Assembly (NCBI GenBank): GCA_015068855.1
Contig: SVJS01000002.1
Span: 1-64,000, forward strand
Source: Oscillospiraceae bacterium
Lineage (GTDB): Bacteria; Bacillota; Clostridia; UBA1381; UBA9506
Reading direction: 5' to 3'
Length of the DNA: 64,000 bases
Of this stretch, positions 31,570 to 41,081 are shown in pieces. Made by a program: the position numbers and the translations under genes. The first letter of the stretch is position 1; every line of letters starts with the position of its first letter. Under the pieces are notes generated by a model. That model was given only the letters and a program-made list of their open reading frames with translations, was not told the DNA's origin and ran no database searches.

Positions 31570-33450
31570 TTATCGCATTAGCTCACAAATAGCATTTGTG
31601 TATGCCACGGGGTCCTCAATGGGCAATCCCTCAATTAAGAGAGCGCTGTCGTACAAAACAGAGGCATATTGTTTCAGTTTTTCCTTGTCTGTATCATATA
31701 GCGGCGCAATGGTGGCAAAAATGGGATGATTGATGTTGATTTCCAGTACGCGTTCAGCTTTCACCTTTTGGTTGTTGGGCATAGAATTTAACACCTTTTC
31801 CATTTCGATGGATAGCATGCCTTCGCTGGTCAGGCAAACAGGGTGGGATTTTAAGCGGGTGGAGGCACGAACCTCTTTGACCTTGTCGCCTAAGGCATCC
31901 TGCATGAAGAGGAAGAGGTCTTTGTTTTCGGCCTTCTTCTTTTCAAGCTCCTTTTTTTCGTCCTCGGACTCTAGGTTCAAATCCCCTGCGGCAACGGATT
32001 TGAATTCTTTGTCCGCATAGCCCTGCAGCATTTGAATGACAAATTCATCCACATCCTCTGTGAAATAGAGAATTTCGCAGCCTTTTTCCGTCAAAAGCTC
32101 TGTTTGCGGCAGCTTGTTAATCTTATCAACGGTTTCGCCGCAGGCGTAATAGATGTGCTTTTGGTCTTCTTTCATGCGGGAGACGTATTCATCCAATGTA
32201 ACAAGTTTTTTCTCGGTTGAAGAGTAGTAGAGTAACAAATCCTGCAACAGCTCTTTATCGCGGCCGAAATTATCATAGATGCCGAACTTTAACTGGCGGG
32301 AAAAATTCTGATAGAACGTTTCATATGTTTCGCGCTTGTTTTTGAGCATGGACAACAGCTCGTTTTTTATTTTTTTCTGCAAATGTGCGGCAATAACCTT
32401 TAACTGACGGTCATGCTGCAACAGTTCGCGGGAAATATTTAAGGATAAGTCCGCCGAATCGACAAGCCCCTTAACAAAGCGGAAACAATCGGGGAGAAGC
32501 TCTGCGCAGGCATCCATAATTAAAACGCCGTTGGCATACAGTTGCAGACCCTTTTCAAAATCCTTGGTGTAAAAATCATAGGGCGCATGGGCGGGGATGT
32601 ATAAAAGCGCGGTGTAGCTTGTCACACCGTCAGCACTTGTATGAATTACGGACAGGGGATTTTGAAAATCAAAGAACTTGTCCTTATAAAAATTATTGTA
32701 GTCCTCGTCTGTTAGCTCGGCTTTGGTCTTTTTCCAGATGGGAACCATGGAGTTTAAGGTTTCAAGCTCCTGATAGTCCTCAAATTCCTGTTCGTTATCT
32801 GCCTTGGGACGGGTTTTCGTGACCATCATCTGAATGGGGTAGCGGATGTAATCAGAATATTTTTTGATGATGCCGCGGATGCGATATTCATCCAAAAATT
32901 CATCGTAGCTGTCATCTTCTGTGTTGGGCTTTAGGTGCAGCACAATCTGCGTGCCGACGGTTTCCTTTTCGGCAGGGCTGATGGTGTAACCCTCTGTGTC
33001 CTCGGCTTCCCAGCAGCATGCCTCCTCACTACCCAAAGCGCGGCTTGTGACGGTTACTTTGTCGGCCACCATAAAGGCAGAATAAAAGCCGACACCAAAC
33101 TGACCGATAATGTCCACATCAGCGGGGGTTTCGTTATCTTTCTTAAATTGCAGAGAGCCGCTTTTGGCGATAGTGCCCAGGTTTTCCTCCAGCTCTTCCT
33201 TGGTCATGCCGATGCCGGTGTCGGTTATCGTCAGCGTTCGGGCCTTGCTATCAGCATCAATGCGGATGAAGAAATTATCGCGGTTAAAGCTTAAATTTTC
33301 ATCGCTTAAGGTTTTGTAGTAAAGCTTATCCATAGCGTCGCTGGCGTTTGAAATCAGCTCGCGCAGGAAAATTTCTTTGTGTGTGTAAATGGAATGTACC
33401 ATCAGCTCCAAGAGTCGTTTGGATTCTGATTTGAATGCTTTTTTTGTCAC
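31570..33450 (-). CDS. htpG: Molecular chaperone HtpG (Hsp90)
   Basis: [35 protein letters not shown] at 33450 (MTKKAFKSE...) with RBS GGAGGCGA is preferred over ATG at 33465. Confidence 0.95.
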   Translation of the reverse strand: MTKKAFKSESKRLLELMVHSIYTHKEIFLRELISNASDAMDKLYYKTLSDENLSFNRDNFFIRIDADSKARTLTITDTGIGMTKEELEENLGTIAKSGSLQFKKDNETPADVDIIGQFGVGFYSAFMVADKVTVTSRALGSEEACCWEAEDTEGYTISPAEKETVGTQIVLHLKPNTEDDSYDEFLDEYRIRGIIKKYSDYIRYPIQMMVTKTRPKADNEQEFEDYQELETLNSMVPIWKKTKAELTDEDYNNFYKDKFFDFQNPLSVIHTSADGVTSYTALLYIPAHAPYDFYTKDFEKGLQLYANGVLIMDACAELLPDCFRFVKGLVDSADLSLNISRELLQHDRQLKVIAAHLQKKIKNELLSMLKNKRETYETFYQNFSRQLKFGIYDNFGRDKELLQDLLLYYSSTEKKLVTLDEYVSRMKEDQKHIYYACGETVDKINKLPQTELLTEKGCEILYFTEDVDEFVIQMLQGYADKEFKSVAAGDLNLESEDEKKELEKKKAENKDLFLFMQDALGDKVKEVRASTRLKSHPVCLTSEGMLSIEMEKVLNSMPNNQKVKAERVLEININHPIFATIAPLYDTDKEKLKQYASVLYDSALLIEGLPIEDPVAYTNAICELMR

Positions 33451-33472
33451 AAAAGTCGCCTCCATAAATCAT

Positions 33473-33502
33473 TCGTAGCACTCCCCAACAGGAGTGCTAC
33501 GA
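33473..33502. promoter_or_regulatory. CIRCE-like inverted repeat at htpG promoter
   Basis: TCGTAGCACTCC-ccaaca-GGAGTGCTACGA, perfect 12-6-12 repeat containing TAGCACTC-N8-GAGTGCTA. Confidence 0.75.
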
Positions 33503-33504
33503 CT

Positions 33505-33532
33505 ATTGTACCATATTGTAACGCTTTGTCAA
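33505..33532 (-). promoter_or_regulatory. htpG promoter
   Basis: Minus strand TTGACA, 16-nt spacer, TACAAT; start site would fall inside the CIRCE-like repeat. Confidence 0.7.
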
Positions 33533-33554
33533 GGGCACTTGCAGTTTTTTACAA

Positions 33555-34907
33555 TTACCAACCGAACCAGGAGAAGGGGAAGGGGATTTGCTGCTGGGGC
33601 GTTTGGGGGACCTGTTCTGTTTGCGGCGCCTGGAGCTCTGCGCTGGGCTTTTCCTCTTGCAGTTTCAGGCGGATATCAATGTTTTTGTTATTGCGGTACA
33701 CCGTCAGGGTCATAGAATCGCCCACCTTATGTGAATCACGGATTGCATTGATTTCATCTACGGTTTTGACTGCTTTACCGTCGCAGGCAACAATGACATC
33801 GCCGATGGCAAGCCCTGCCTTTGCAGCAGCACTGTCAGCAACAATGTTTGTCACATAAACGCCCATGGGCAGATTGTTTGCCTGGGCAATGGCCTCGGTG
33901 ACGTTTTGCCCCACAAGCCCAATGACCACGCGGCCTGTAACATAGCCATTTTCAATAATGGACTCAATAATCGGCTTGGCTTCGTTGACAGGGATGGCAA
34001 AGCCCAAACCCTCAACGTCGTAACCCGTGGATTTGGCGGTGTTAATACCGATGACGTGTCCCTGCATGTTGAGGAGAGCACCGCCGGAGTTACCGGGGTT
34101 GATAGCGGCATCGGTTTGCAGCATGGTCATTTGCTTGCCGTCAATCACCATAGAGCGGTTAATTGCGCTGATGTAACCAACCGTTAAGGTGCCGGCAAGT
34201 TCCTCACGCAAGGGGTTGCCGATAGCAAGAGCCATGTCGCCAACCTTTAAGGTTGAAGAATCACCTAAGGTTGCATAGGGAAGCGGCTGGTCCGCTTTAA
34301 CCTTTAATACAGCGAGGTCCGTGCGCGCATCTCTGCCGATGAGCTCGGCTTTCATGCTCTGGCCGGCAATGGTATTTACCGTGATTTGGGAAGCTCCCTC
34401 AATCACGTGGTTGTTTGTGACGATATAACCATCCTGTCGCAGAATGATGCCGGAGCCGCTGGACATTTGGCTCTGCAAATAGCTGCCGTTCTGATTCTGG
34501 CATAAAATAGTGACAACAGCGGGGGAGACAGCATCATAAATCTGGGGGATGGATGCTGCGTTATTGCCGCTGACCATAGGGGTAACCTGGTCGCCGGAAG
34601 TAATCGGCGGTGCCGCATCAGGCAGGATGTTGCCGCTTGCTTTCGGCCGGTAGAGGGCGGCGAAAATTCCAAAGCATAAGGAACAGGTCAGGACCGAGCT
34701 GATAATGGCGGCCACAGCGGGCTTGCGGAAAAAGGTTTTAACGCGGCTAGTTTTTGGCATGTACACGGTCAAAGAACGATGCTTGGGAACGGCACGCCTA
34801 AAATGTTCTTCAAAATCGTCCGAAAACCAACTTGCTTCGGTGTTTTCTTTTTCTGTATTCATCACGGGGTCGTCATTGTGTAAAAACTCAAATTTGTTGT
34901 TTTCCAT
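33555..34907 (-). CDS. HtrA/DegP-like trypsin-like serine protease with PDZ domain, membrane-anchored
   Basis: GSGIILRQDGYIVTNNHVI, ARTDLAVLKV, NPGNSGGALLN, C-terminal PDZ; one N-terminal TM. Confidence 0.93.
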   Translation of the reverse strand: MENNKFEFLHNDDPVMNTEKENTEASWFSDDFEEHFRRAVPKHRSLTVYMPKTSRVKTFFRKPAVAAIISSVLTCSLCFGIFAALYRPKASGNILPDAAPPITSGDQVTPMVSGNNAASIPQIYDAVSPAVVTILCQNQNGSYLQSQMSSGSGIILRQDGYIVTNNHVIEGASQITVNTIAGQSMKAELIGRDARTDLAVLKVKADQPLPYATLGDSSTLKVGDMALAIGNPLREELAGTLTVGYISAINRSMVIDGKQMTMLQTDAAINPGNSGGALLNMQGHVIGINTAKSTGYDVEGLGFAIPVNEAKPIIESIIENGYVTGRVVIGLVGQNVTEAIAQANNLPMGVYVTNIVADSAAAKAGLAIGDVIVACDGKAVKTVDEINAIRDSHKVGDSMTLTVYRNNKNIDIRLKLQEEKPSAELQAPQTEQVPQTPQQQIPFPFSWFGW

Positions 34908-35045
34908 GTGGTAACTCCTTTCGACTTTAAGAGTAGTATACCTACGTTATTGTATCTATATTAATTAAACCACACTTTTTTTAATTAGGTATGAATAAAT
35001 TGTAAATTCAATGTAGAAATTAACTGCCTCCTTGGTATGGTGGCA

Positions 35046-35106
35046 AGGGTTCGAATCCCTACCAATAAAAAATAACTGTATCACCTTACGGCAATACAGT
35101 TATTTT
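35046..35106. repeat. 61-nt direct repeat, copy 1 (T-arm-like sequence plus terminator-like hairpin)
   Basis: AGGGTTCGAATCCCTACCAATAAAAAATAACTGTATCACCTTACGGCAATACAGTTATTTT; identical over this stretch to 35443-35503 (offset 397). Confidence 0.9.
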
Positions 35107-35150
35107 GGAAAAGACGAATGGTTTAGGGGGTAATTACGGCGAAGATAACT

Positions 35151-35422
35151 CGTAAAAAGGTGGTAGCGACAGCGAACCGTCGTGAGTGCGCTTGCAAACG
35201 AACAGGGAAGCCGAGCGTGCCTTTTTACGAAAAAGGAGGAACAGTGAAGCAAGTGACTGATTTTTTGCATAAAAAATCGGAACAAGCGAAACTTGTTCCG
35301 ACGTGGCGGAGAGGGTGGGATACAGTCTTGCTACGCAAGCCTTGCCTGCTCATCGACCCAAGCCGTTGGCTTTGGTACCCGATTCGCATCTTTTTGCTAA
35401 AAACAGTTCACAGAACTGTTTT
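35151..35422. repeat. Hairpin-rich noncoding segment
   Basis: Perfect stems: CGTAAAAAGG/CCTTTTTACG (35151/35220), GATTTTTT/AAAAAATC (35259/35271), TCGGAACAAG/CTTGTTCCGA (35277/35292), AAAACAGTTC/GAACTGTTTT (35400/35413). Confidence 0.7.
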
Positions 35423-35442
35423 CTTTACGCAAAAACCCTCTC

Positions 35443-35503
35443 AGGGTTCGAATCCCTACCAATAAAAAATAACTGTATCACCTTACGGCAATACAGTTAT
35501 TTT
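35443..35503. repeat. 61-nt direct repeat, copy 2, abutting tRNA-Ser
   Basis: Same sequence as 35046-35106. Confidence 0.9.
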
Positions 35504-35590
<87 letters not shown>

Positions 35591-35704
35591 ACGCCTATGA
35601 ACTCATTTAGTATACCAATTTTTTGGGAGTTTGTCAAGCGTTTTTCAAAGATTCAAATAAGAAACTCGAAGCGTTTTGTGGCCTATATCAAAACGCAGGC
35701 GTTG

Positions 35705-36334
35705 TTATTTTCGAAAACAAGCCGTCACCTGCTCGGCGATTTGTTTCATGCCCAGTTCGGTGGGGTGACCGTTTACTCTGTCGAGTTCTTTAAGGTGTAC
35801 ATATTTAACCCGGTTCGTTTCGCAAATGGCAATGATGCCATTTGTAATCTCTTCTTTCAAATCGGAGTTTATGATGACAATAACGTCACGAACCACTTCC
35901 TTTGCTTTGTGGATGAGGTAGCCAAAAGCGGGCAGCACACAGAGCAGGTCATCCTGAGTCCAGTCAGCATATACAGGCTCGCCGATGGGAGCGTCAGTCC
36001 AGCAATCGTTTGTGCCGCCGAAGATGAGCATGGTGTCAATGGTATTCTCCGTAAAGAAATTTTCAGCTATGTATTTGTCCATTCGGCTGATGAATGAGCT
36101 TTCCACGGTCAAAGTTTCCCGCACTGTGTTGCAAACCGTGGAGCCGGAAAAACTATCGTTGAGCACGATGTTGAGCTCGTTTTCCTTGGCAAAAAGCTTC
36201 CACCAGGTTTTTTCAACGCCATAAACCACGGGCTCTTCCTGTCTTGTGTCGCTGTAATATGTGTGATAACCTGTCGGAATATAGCCCTCATAGGTGGAGT
36301 AACTGTCTCCCATAATGCATATGTTTTGTTTCAT
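35705..36334 (-). CDS. SGNH/GDSL hydrolase family protein
   Basis: NICIMGDSYSTYEGYIP block I, FGGTNDCW, terminal GHPTELGMKQIAE. Confidence 0.8.
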   Translation of the reverse strand: MKQNICIMGDSYSTYEGYIPTGYHTYYSDTRQEEPVVYGVEKTWWKLFAKENELNIVLNDSFSGSTVCNTVRETLTVESSFISRMDKYIAENFFTENTIDTMLIFGGTNDCWTDAPIGEPVYADWTQDDLLCVLPAFGYLIHKAKEVVRDVIVIINSDLKEEITNGIIAICETNRVKYVHLKELDRVNGHPTELGMKQIAEQVTACFRK

Positions 36335-36359
36335 TTTTTTGCACCTTCCTTAAGTTTTG

Positions 36360-37724
36360 TTATCGGTTTCGACAGAGCAAAGCGCAGCACTCGATATGGC
36401 TGGTGTTTGGGAACATGTCTGTCGGGATGGACTTTATAAGAGAATAGCCATTTGCACAAAGGTATTTAGCATCGCGGGCCAAGGTGGCAGGATTGCAGGA
36501 CACATAGACCACCTTTTCGGGTGCCATTTTGATAATGGCATCTAACGCCATAGCGTCAGCACCCTTGCGGGGCGGGTCGATGCAAATCACATCAGGGCGG
36601 ATGCCTTTTTCCGCCAGCTGCGGGGCAATGGTTTCGGCGCTGCCTAAGATGAACTCGGCATTTTTAATGTTGTTCCGCATGGCGTTTTCTTTTGCGTTCT
36701 CGATGGCGCTGGGGACAATTTCAACGCCGATGACCCGCTTAGCTTGTCCTGCGGCAAAAAGAGAAATGGTGCCGATGCCGCAATATAGGTCAAGGACGGT
36801 TTCGTGTCCTGATAAGTCAGCCAGGCTAAGCGCTGTGTTATACAGGTTTTCCGTCTGGGGGGCATTAATCTGATAAAAACTATGGGCGGCGATGCGGAAA
36901 CGAAGTCCGCCCAGGATATCTTCAATATAGTCCCTGCCGTACAGAACTTTGTTCTCTTTGCCGAGCAGCAGGTTATCTGCTTTTGTGTGGCGGTTAAAGA
37001 GAATGCTTGTGAGTGTATACGGAGAGGGGACAGACAGAAGCTTTTCAACCAAAAGCTCGGGTTGTTTGAGCTTCTTAGCGTTGGCGGTCATTACAACCAT
37101 GGCTTCCTTTGTGCCCTCAGCCAGGCGGACAAACAGCCTGCGGGCTGCGCCGCGGTGGGTCAGCTCATCATAAAGGCTTGTGCCGGTTTCCTGCAAGTAT
37201 TCTATGGCGGCGGCTAAATAGCGGGATACCGTTTCGTCACCTTGCTTGCAATCAGTCAGGGGCACAAGGCTGTGGCTTGAGGGCGCATAAAAACCGCCGG
37301 CAAGGGCACCGTCTGCATCCCTGCCAAAAGGAAAAACCATTTTATTGCGGTAACGCATGCTGCGGGGAGACGCCAGAGTTTCGCAAACGGGTGCATCGGT
37401 AAAACCGCCGATGCGCTCTAAGGCGTCAACGACAATTTGCCGCTTAATGGTCAGTTGTTTTTCATAGCTGATGTGCGCCAAATCACACCCGCCGCAACGG
37501 TCAGAAACAGGACAAAAATCGATGCGACGAAAGGGCGAAGCCTCCAAAAGCTTCGTCACAGTTCCGAAAGCGCAGCCGGATTTAACCCGATCGATGCGAA
37601 TTTCAGCCTGATCTTCGGGGCAGGTTTGCGGCACAAAAACAGTCATACCGTCCACATGGCAAACACCGCTGCCGCCTGCCGCAACAGATTCAATTGTCAC
37701 AAGAGCACGAGCTCCTTTTTCCAT
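36360..37724 (-). CDS. 23S rRNA (uracil-5-)-methyltransferase, RumA/RlmD family
   Basis: TRAM domain start, CPVSDRCGGCDLAHISYEKQL Fe-S cysteines, VLDLYCGIGTISLFAA, DPPRKGAD, YVSCNPATLARD. Confidence 0.92.
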   Translation of the reverse strand: MEKGARALVTIESVAAGGSGVCHVDGMTVFVPQTCPEDQAEIRIDRVKSGCAFGTVTKLLEASPFRRIDFCPVSDRCGGCDLAHISYEKQLTIKRQIVVDALERIGGFTDAPVCETLASPRSMRYRNKMVFPFGRDADGALAGGFYAPSSHSLVPLTDCKQGDETVSRYLAAAIEYLQETGTSLYDELTHRGAARRLFVRLAEGTKEAMVVMTANAKKLKQPELLVEKLLSVPSPYTLTSILFNRHTKADNLLLGKENKVLYGRDYIEDILGGLRFRIAAHSFYQINAPQTENLYNTALSLADLSGHETVLDLYCGIGTISLFAAGQAKRVIGVEIVPSAIENAKENAMRNNIKNAEFILGSAETIAPQLAEKGIRPDVICIDPPRKGADAMALDAIIKMAPEKVVYVSCNPATLARDAKYLCANGYSLIKSIPTDMFPNTSHIECCALLCRNR

Positions 37725-37749
37725 GACAAGCACTCCTTAACGGACGGTT

Positions 37750-39129
37750 TTAGTCTTCCTCTTTCTCGCCGGTCATAATGGTGCAATAGAGCGCACACTC
37801 GACACGCTTGCGCATTAAGGCACAGGACAGGGGCAGAGGATTGTTGATTCCGCCGCCATACTGAATGGCGTTAGCCGGGCAACCACCGCTGCAATAGAAT
37901 TTGGCAAAGCAATCCTTGCAGCTGGGCTTTGTATATACATTGGAGCTGCGGAAGAAGTTGCTGATGTCGGTGTTTATGCCGTCTTCTAAAACCGTGCCCA
38001 TTTTCATGGTTTCATCGCCTACGAACTGATGGCAGGGATAGATGTCGCCATCGGGAGACACAGCCACATATTCATGGCCGGCACCGCAGCCGGACAGACG
38101 CTTTAAGATGCAAGGGCCGCCGGAGAGGTCCACCATGAAGTGGAAAAAGTTAAAGCCACATCCTTCCTGTTTGCGGCGGACATACTCAGCAGCCAAGGCC
38201 TCATACTGCTCGAAAAGAACGGGGAGGTCATCCTCGCTAATCATGTAGTCCGCCTCGGGAGAGGAGACAACAGGTTCAACGGAAATCTGCTTAAATCCTA
38301 AGTCTGCAAGATGCAGAACATCCTTTGAAAAGTCTAAATTATAGCGGGTGAAGGTGCCACGGACATAATAATTATCCTGATTTCTGGACTCAGCCATGTC
38401 CTGAAAACGACCCACGATGGTATCATAACTGCCACTGCCGTCAACACGGCAACGCATGGTGTCGTTAACGCTTTTGCGACCGTCAATGCTAAGCACAATG
38501 TTGACCATTTCCGCATTGATGAATTCCTTTTTGGCTTCATCTAAAAGGAGACCGTTGGTTGTGATGGTAAACCGGAAATTCTTGCCGCTTTCGGCTTCTC
38601 TTCCTCTGGCATAGCGGACGATTTCCTTGACCACCTCAAAATTTAACAGCGGCTCGCCGCCAAAAAAGTCAACCTCTAAATTCCGACGGTGGCCGGAGGC
38701 TTTAATCAGGTAATCAATCGCTTTTTTGCCCACCTCGGCACTCATCAGCCCACGGGGGCCGTCATAACTGCCGGTTTCGGCAAAACAATAGCGGCAACGC
38801 AGGTTGCAGTCATGGGCGATGTGGAGACACATGGCCTTAATGACGCTTTCGTTTTGGGGGCGGGTAGCGGCTATATCAGCATAGGGGTCATCAGCAAAGA
38901 GAACACCCTCTTTTTTCAAGGCAAGAAGTTCGCCATAAGCTTCTTCCACAGAAGCGGCAGGGAAGGAGGCTGTTGCCTCTGAAACAGCAGGCGGAATTTC
39001 ACCCTCTGTGGGTGCCTTATCGCCCAAAGCCTGTAAAATGGCAAAGCTTATATCGTCCAGCAGGGAAACAGCACCGCTGTTTGAGTCCAAAACGATTTTT
39101 GTGCTGTTTATTTCAAAACTATGTACCAT
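37750..39129 (-). CDS. Radical SAM/SPASM SCIFF (ranthipeptide) maturase
   Basis: CLHIAHDCNLRCRYCFAETGSYDG radical SAM motif, SPASM-type C-terminal cysteines (CGAGHEYVAVSPDGDIYPCHQFVGDE..., CKDCFAKFYCSGGCPANA), adjacent SCIFF precursor. Confidence 0.93.
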   Translation of the reverse strand: MVHSFEINSTKIVLDSNSGAVSLLDDISFAILQALGDKAPTEGEIPPAVSEATASFPAASVEEAYGELLALKKEGVLFADDPYADIAATRPQNESVIKAMCLHIAHDCNLRCRYCFAETGSYDGPRGLMSAEVGKKAIDYLIKASGHRRNLEVDFFGGEPLLNFEVVKEIVRYARGREAESGKNFRFTITTNGLLLDEAKKEFINAEMVNIVLSIDGRKSVNDTMRCRVDGSGSYDTIVGRFQDMAESRNQDNYYVRGTFTRYNLDFSKDVLHLADLGFKQISVEPVVSSPEADYMISEDDLPVLFEQYEALAAEYVRRKQEGCGFNFFHFMVDLSGGPCILKRLSGCGAGHEYVAVSPDGDIYPCHQFVGDETMKMGTVLEDGINTDISNFFRSSNVYTKPSCKDCFAKFYCSGGCPANAIQYGGGINNPLPLSCALMRKRVECALYCTIMTGEKEED

Positions 39130-39221
39130 GGTTTTAATTCCTTTCGTCGGGGGTTGTTTTAGGAGTAACATGTAAAAAAAGCAAGGCCGGAACCATCCAG
39201 CCCTGCTTTTTTGCAGTTAGC

Positions 39222-39362
39222 TTACGCTCTTTCACACTTCTGGTTAGCGATTGTGCAAGATGTTTTGCAAGCGGACTGGCAGGATGTCTGACATTCGCCG
39301 CAACCGCCTTTTTTAGCACTTTCTTTCAAGGTACCTTTGGTTACAATCTTAATATGTTTCAT
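39222..39362 (-). CDS. SCIFF (six-cysteines-in-forty-five) peptide precursor, 46 aa
   Basis: Not in ORF track; MKHIKIVTKGTLKESAKKGGCGECQTSCQSACKTSCTIANQKCERA, 6 Cys; directly upstream of maturase. Confidence 0.95.
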   Translation of the reverse strand: MKHIKIVTKGTLKESAKKGGCGECQTSCQSACKTSCTIANQKCERA

Positions 39363-39422
39363 GTTATGCCCTCCTTTTGTATAAAGTCTCTATGCAGCAA
39401 GGCTGCTTCCTGTGGCAGAGAG

Positions 39423-39842
39423 TCAACGGCGTTGTTTACCGCGCCGGTTAATGCCGATAATACCGCCTATGGCACCGCCAAATAAACCAATTAATAAAAC
39501 AATGAGCACGTAGCCGTCAAGATACAGACGACCGGCAACAAAGAACGAAACAAGATAAAGCAAAGCTCCATAACAAAGTCCCATAATGCCGCCGTTTAAG
39601 TAACCATGATGGTTGATGTTTGCGGCAAAGCTTGCACCGGAAGCGATGACGCCCAAAAGCAAGCTGAGCAAAGCAACAAAGGGGATGGTGCTTTCGGGAA
39701 GGGCCGTGTAGGTTAAAAGCAAAGCGCCTGCGATTAAAAAGACAACAGAGACTAAAATTGCCACCAAAAGGGCCCGAAAAAAGCCGGACAATGAAAATCC
39801 TGCCGGACTTTCCTTACCTTGTTTATAAGCTACGTTAAACAT
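39423..39842 (-). CDS. TIGR04086-like family membrane protein
   Basis: Four-TM small protein next to SCIFF; GGAGG RBS before ATG 39842. Confidence 0.7.
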   Translation of the reverse strand: MFNVAYKQGKESPAGFSLSGFFRALLVAILVSVVFLIAGALLLTYTALPESTIPFVALLSLLLGVIASGASFAANINHHGYLNGGIMGLCYGALLYLVSFFVAGRLYLDGYVLIVLLIGLFGGAIGGIIGINRRGKQRR

Positions 39843-39907
39843 AAAATTCCTCCCCAAAAAAGTGTTAGTACACTGTATGCAGGGGCAGGGGAAAATATGT
39901 TTTACGA

Positions 39908-40270
39908 TTATTCTTCGCTATCATCAGCCGCGTTTTTCGCAGCCTTATCAACACTTCTAACAGCCCAACGTTCTAAGGTCATGGGAGTTTTTTCGGTTTT
40001 GGTACCGATTTCGATCACAATTTTTTCATCTTTAATCTTGCTGATGGTACCAACGATACCACCGATGGTTGTGATCTGGTCGCCAACTTTTAAGCTAGCC
40101 AGCATCTCTCTGTTTTCCTTGTCACGTTTGCGCTGGGGTCTGATTAACATAAAATAGAAAATAACCAATAAAAGAATCATGGGCAGGAAAGAAGCAATAG
40201 CTGCTGCGGGACCACCCTGTGCGGCTGCTTCTGCGCCCGTTGCTACGGGTTCTGCAAATACTGTAAGCAA
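39908..40270 (-). CDS. yajC: Preprotein translocase subunit YajC
   Basis: LPMILLLVIFYFMLIRPQRKRDKENREMLASLKVGDQITTIGGIVGTI; TTG start after GGAGGTG. Confidence 0.93.
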   Translation of the reverse strand: MLTVFAEPVATGAEAAAQGGPAAAIASFLPMILLLVIFYFMLIRPQRKRDKENREMLASLKVGDQITTIGGIVGTISKIKDEKIVIEIGTKTEKTPMTLERWAVRSVDKAAKNAADDSEE

Positions 40271-40439
40271 TGTGGACACCTCCGTCAAAATTTACGTTTC
40301 AGGTTATAAAGATATAACCCGGTTTTATGCGCATGCGGCAGGGAAAACCCCGCCTATATGCACCTTACATTATACCTTTTTTCAAGGGATTTATCAATAG
40401 CTTTTTCAAAGCTTTCCAATTTACAAGCAAACGATTGTA

Positions 40440-40976
40440 TTACGCATAGAGCATCCCGCTACGAAGAGCGGTTGTGTCAGCGCCCAGGGCTTCTGCCAGG
40501 GCAAACGCAAAGTCAGAAGCGGTGGCAGGGCCGCGGGAGGTGATGATGTTATCGTCGATGACAACACGGTCAGTAACATAATGGGCCCCTGTCAGCGCGC
40601 CCTCGCAGCCCGGATAGCAGGTTGCTTTTTTGCCGCTGACCAGACCCAAAGCACCCAGCATGCGCGGTGCAGCACAAATGGCAGCGACAATGCGACCGTC
40701 TTTTGCGGCGCGGCATAGCGCCTCGGCTAAGGGCTTGCAGGCTTGCAGGTTATCGGCGCCGGGCAGACCGCCGGGCAAAATGAGAGCTGCAGCTTCGTCT
40801 AATGCTGCATCGCAAAGGCAAAGGTCAGCAGTTACGGGAATGGAATGGGTACCGACGACGGTACGGCTTTCTGTGATTGACACCGTGGCGATATCCAGAC
40901 CCAGGCGGCGCAGAATATCCACAACGGTTAACGCTTCGATTTCTTCAAAACCATCGGCTAAAAAAATATAATTCAT
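40440..40976 (-). CDS. DJ-1/PfpI family protein
   Basis: FLADGFEEIEALTVVDILRR; AAICAAPRMLGALGL nucleophile-elbow Cys. Confidence 0.92.
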   Translation of the reverse strand: MNYIFLADGFEEIEALTVVDILRRLGLDIATVSITESRTVVGTHSIPVTADLCLCDAALDEAAALILPGGLPGADNLQACKPLAEALCRAAKDGRIVAAICAAPRMLGALGLVSGKKATCYPGCEGALTGAHYVTDRVVIDDNIITSRGPATASDFAFALAEALGADTTALRSGMLYA

Positions 40977-41081
40977 ACGGACATCCTCTCTCGTTGACTT
41001 TTTTTCTTACCTATATTATACTAATTTTAGCCGATAAATACAAGGACTAAATTGCTTTTTTGTAAAAGGGGAGTGAGGAAC

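Noticed and set aside
38042-38982. Plus-strand ORFs opposite the SCIFF maturase
   Set aside because: Antisense shadows of a strong radical SAM/SPASM coding frame.
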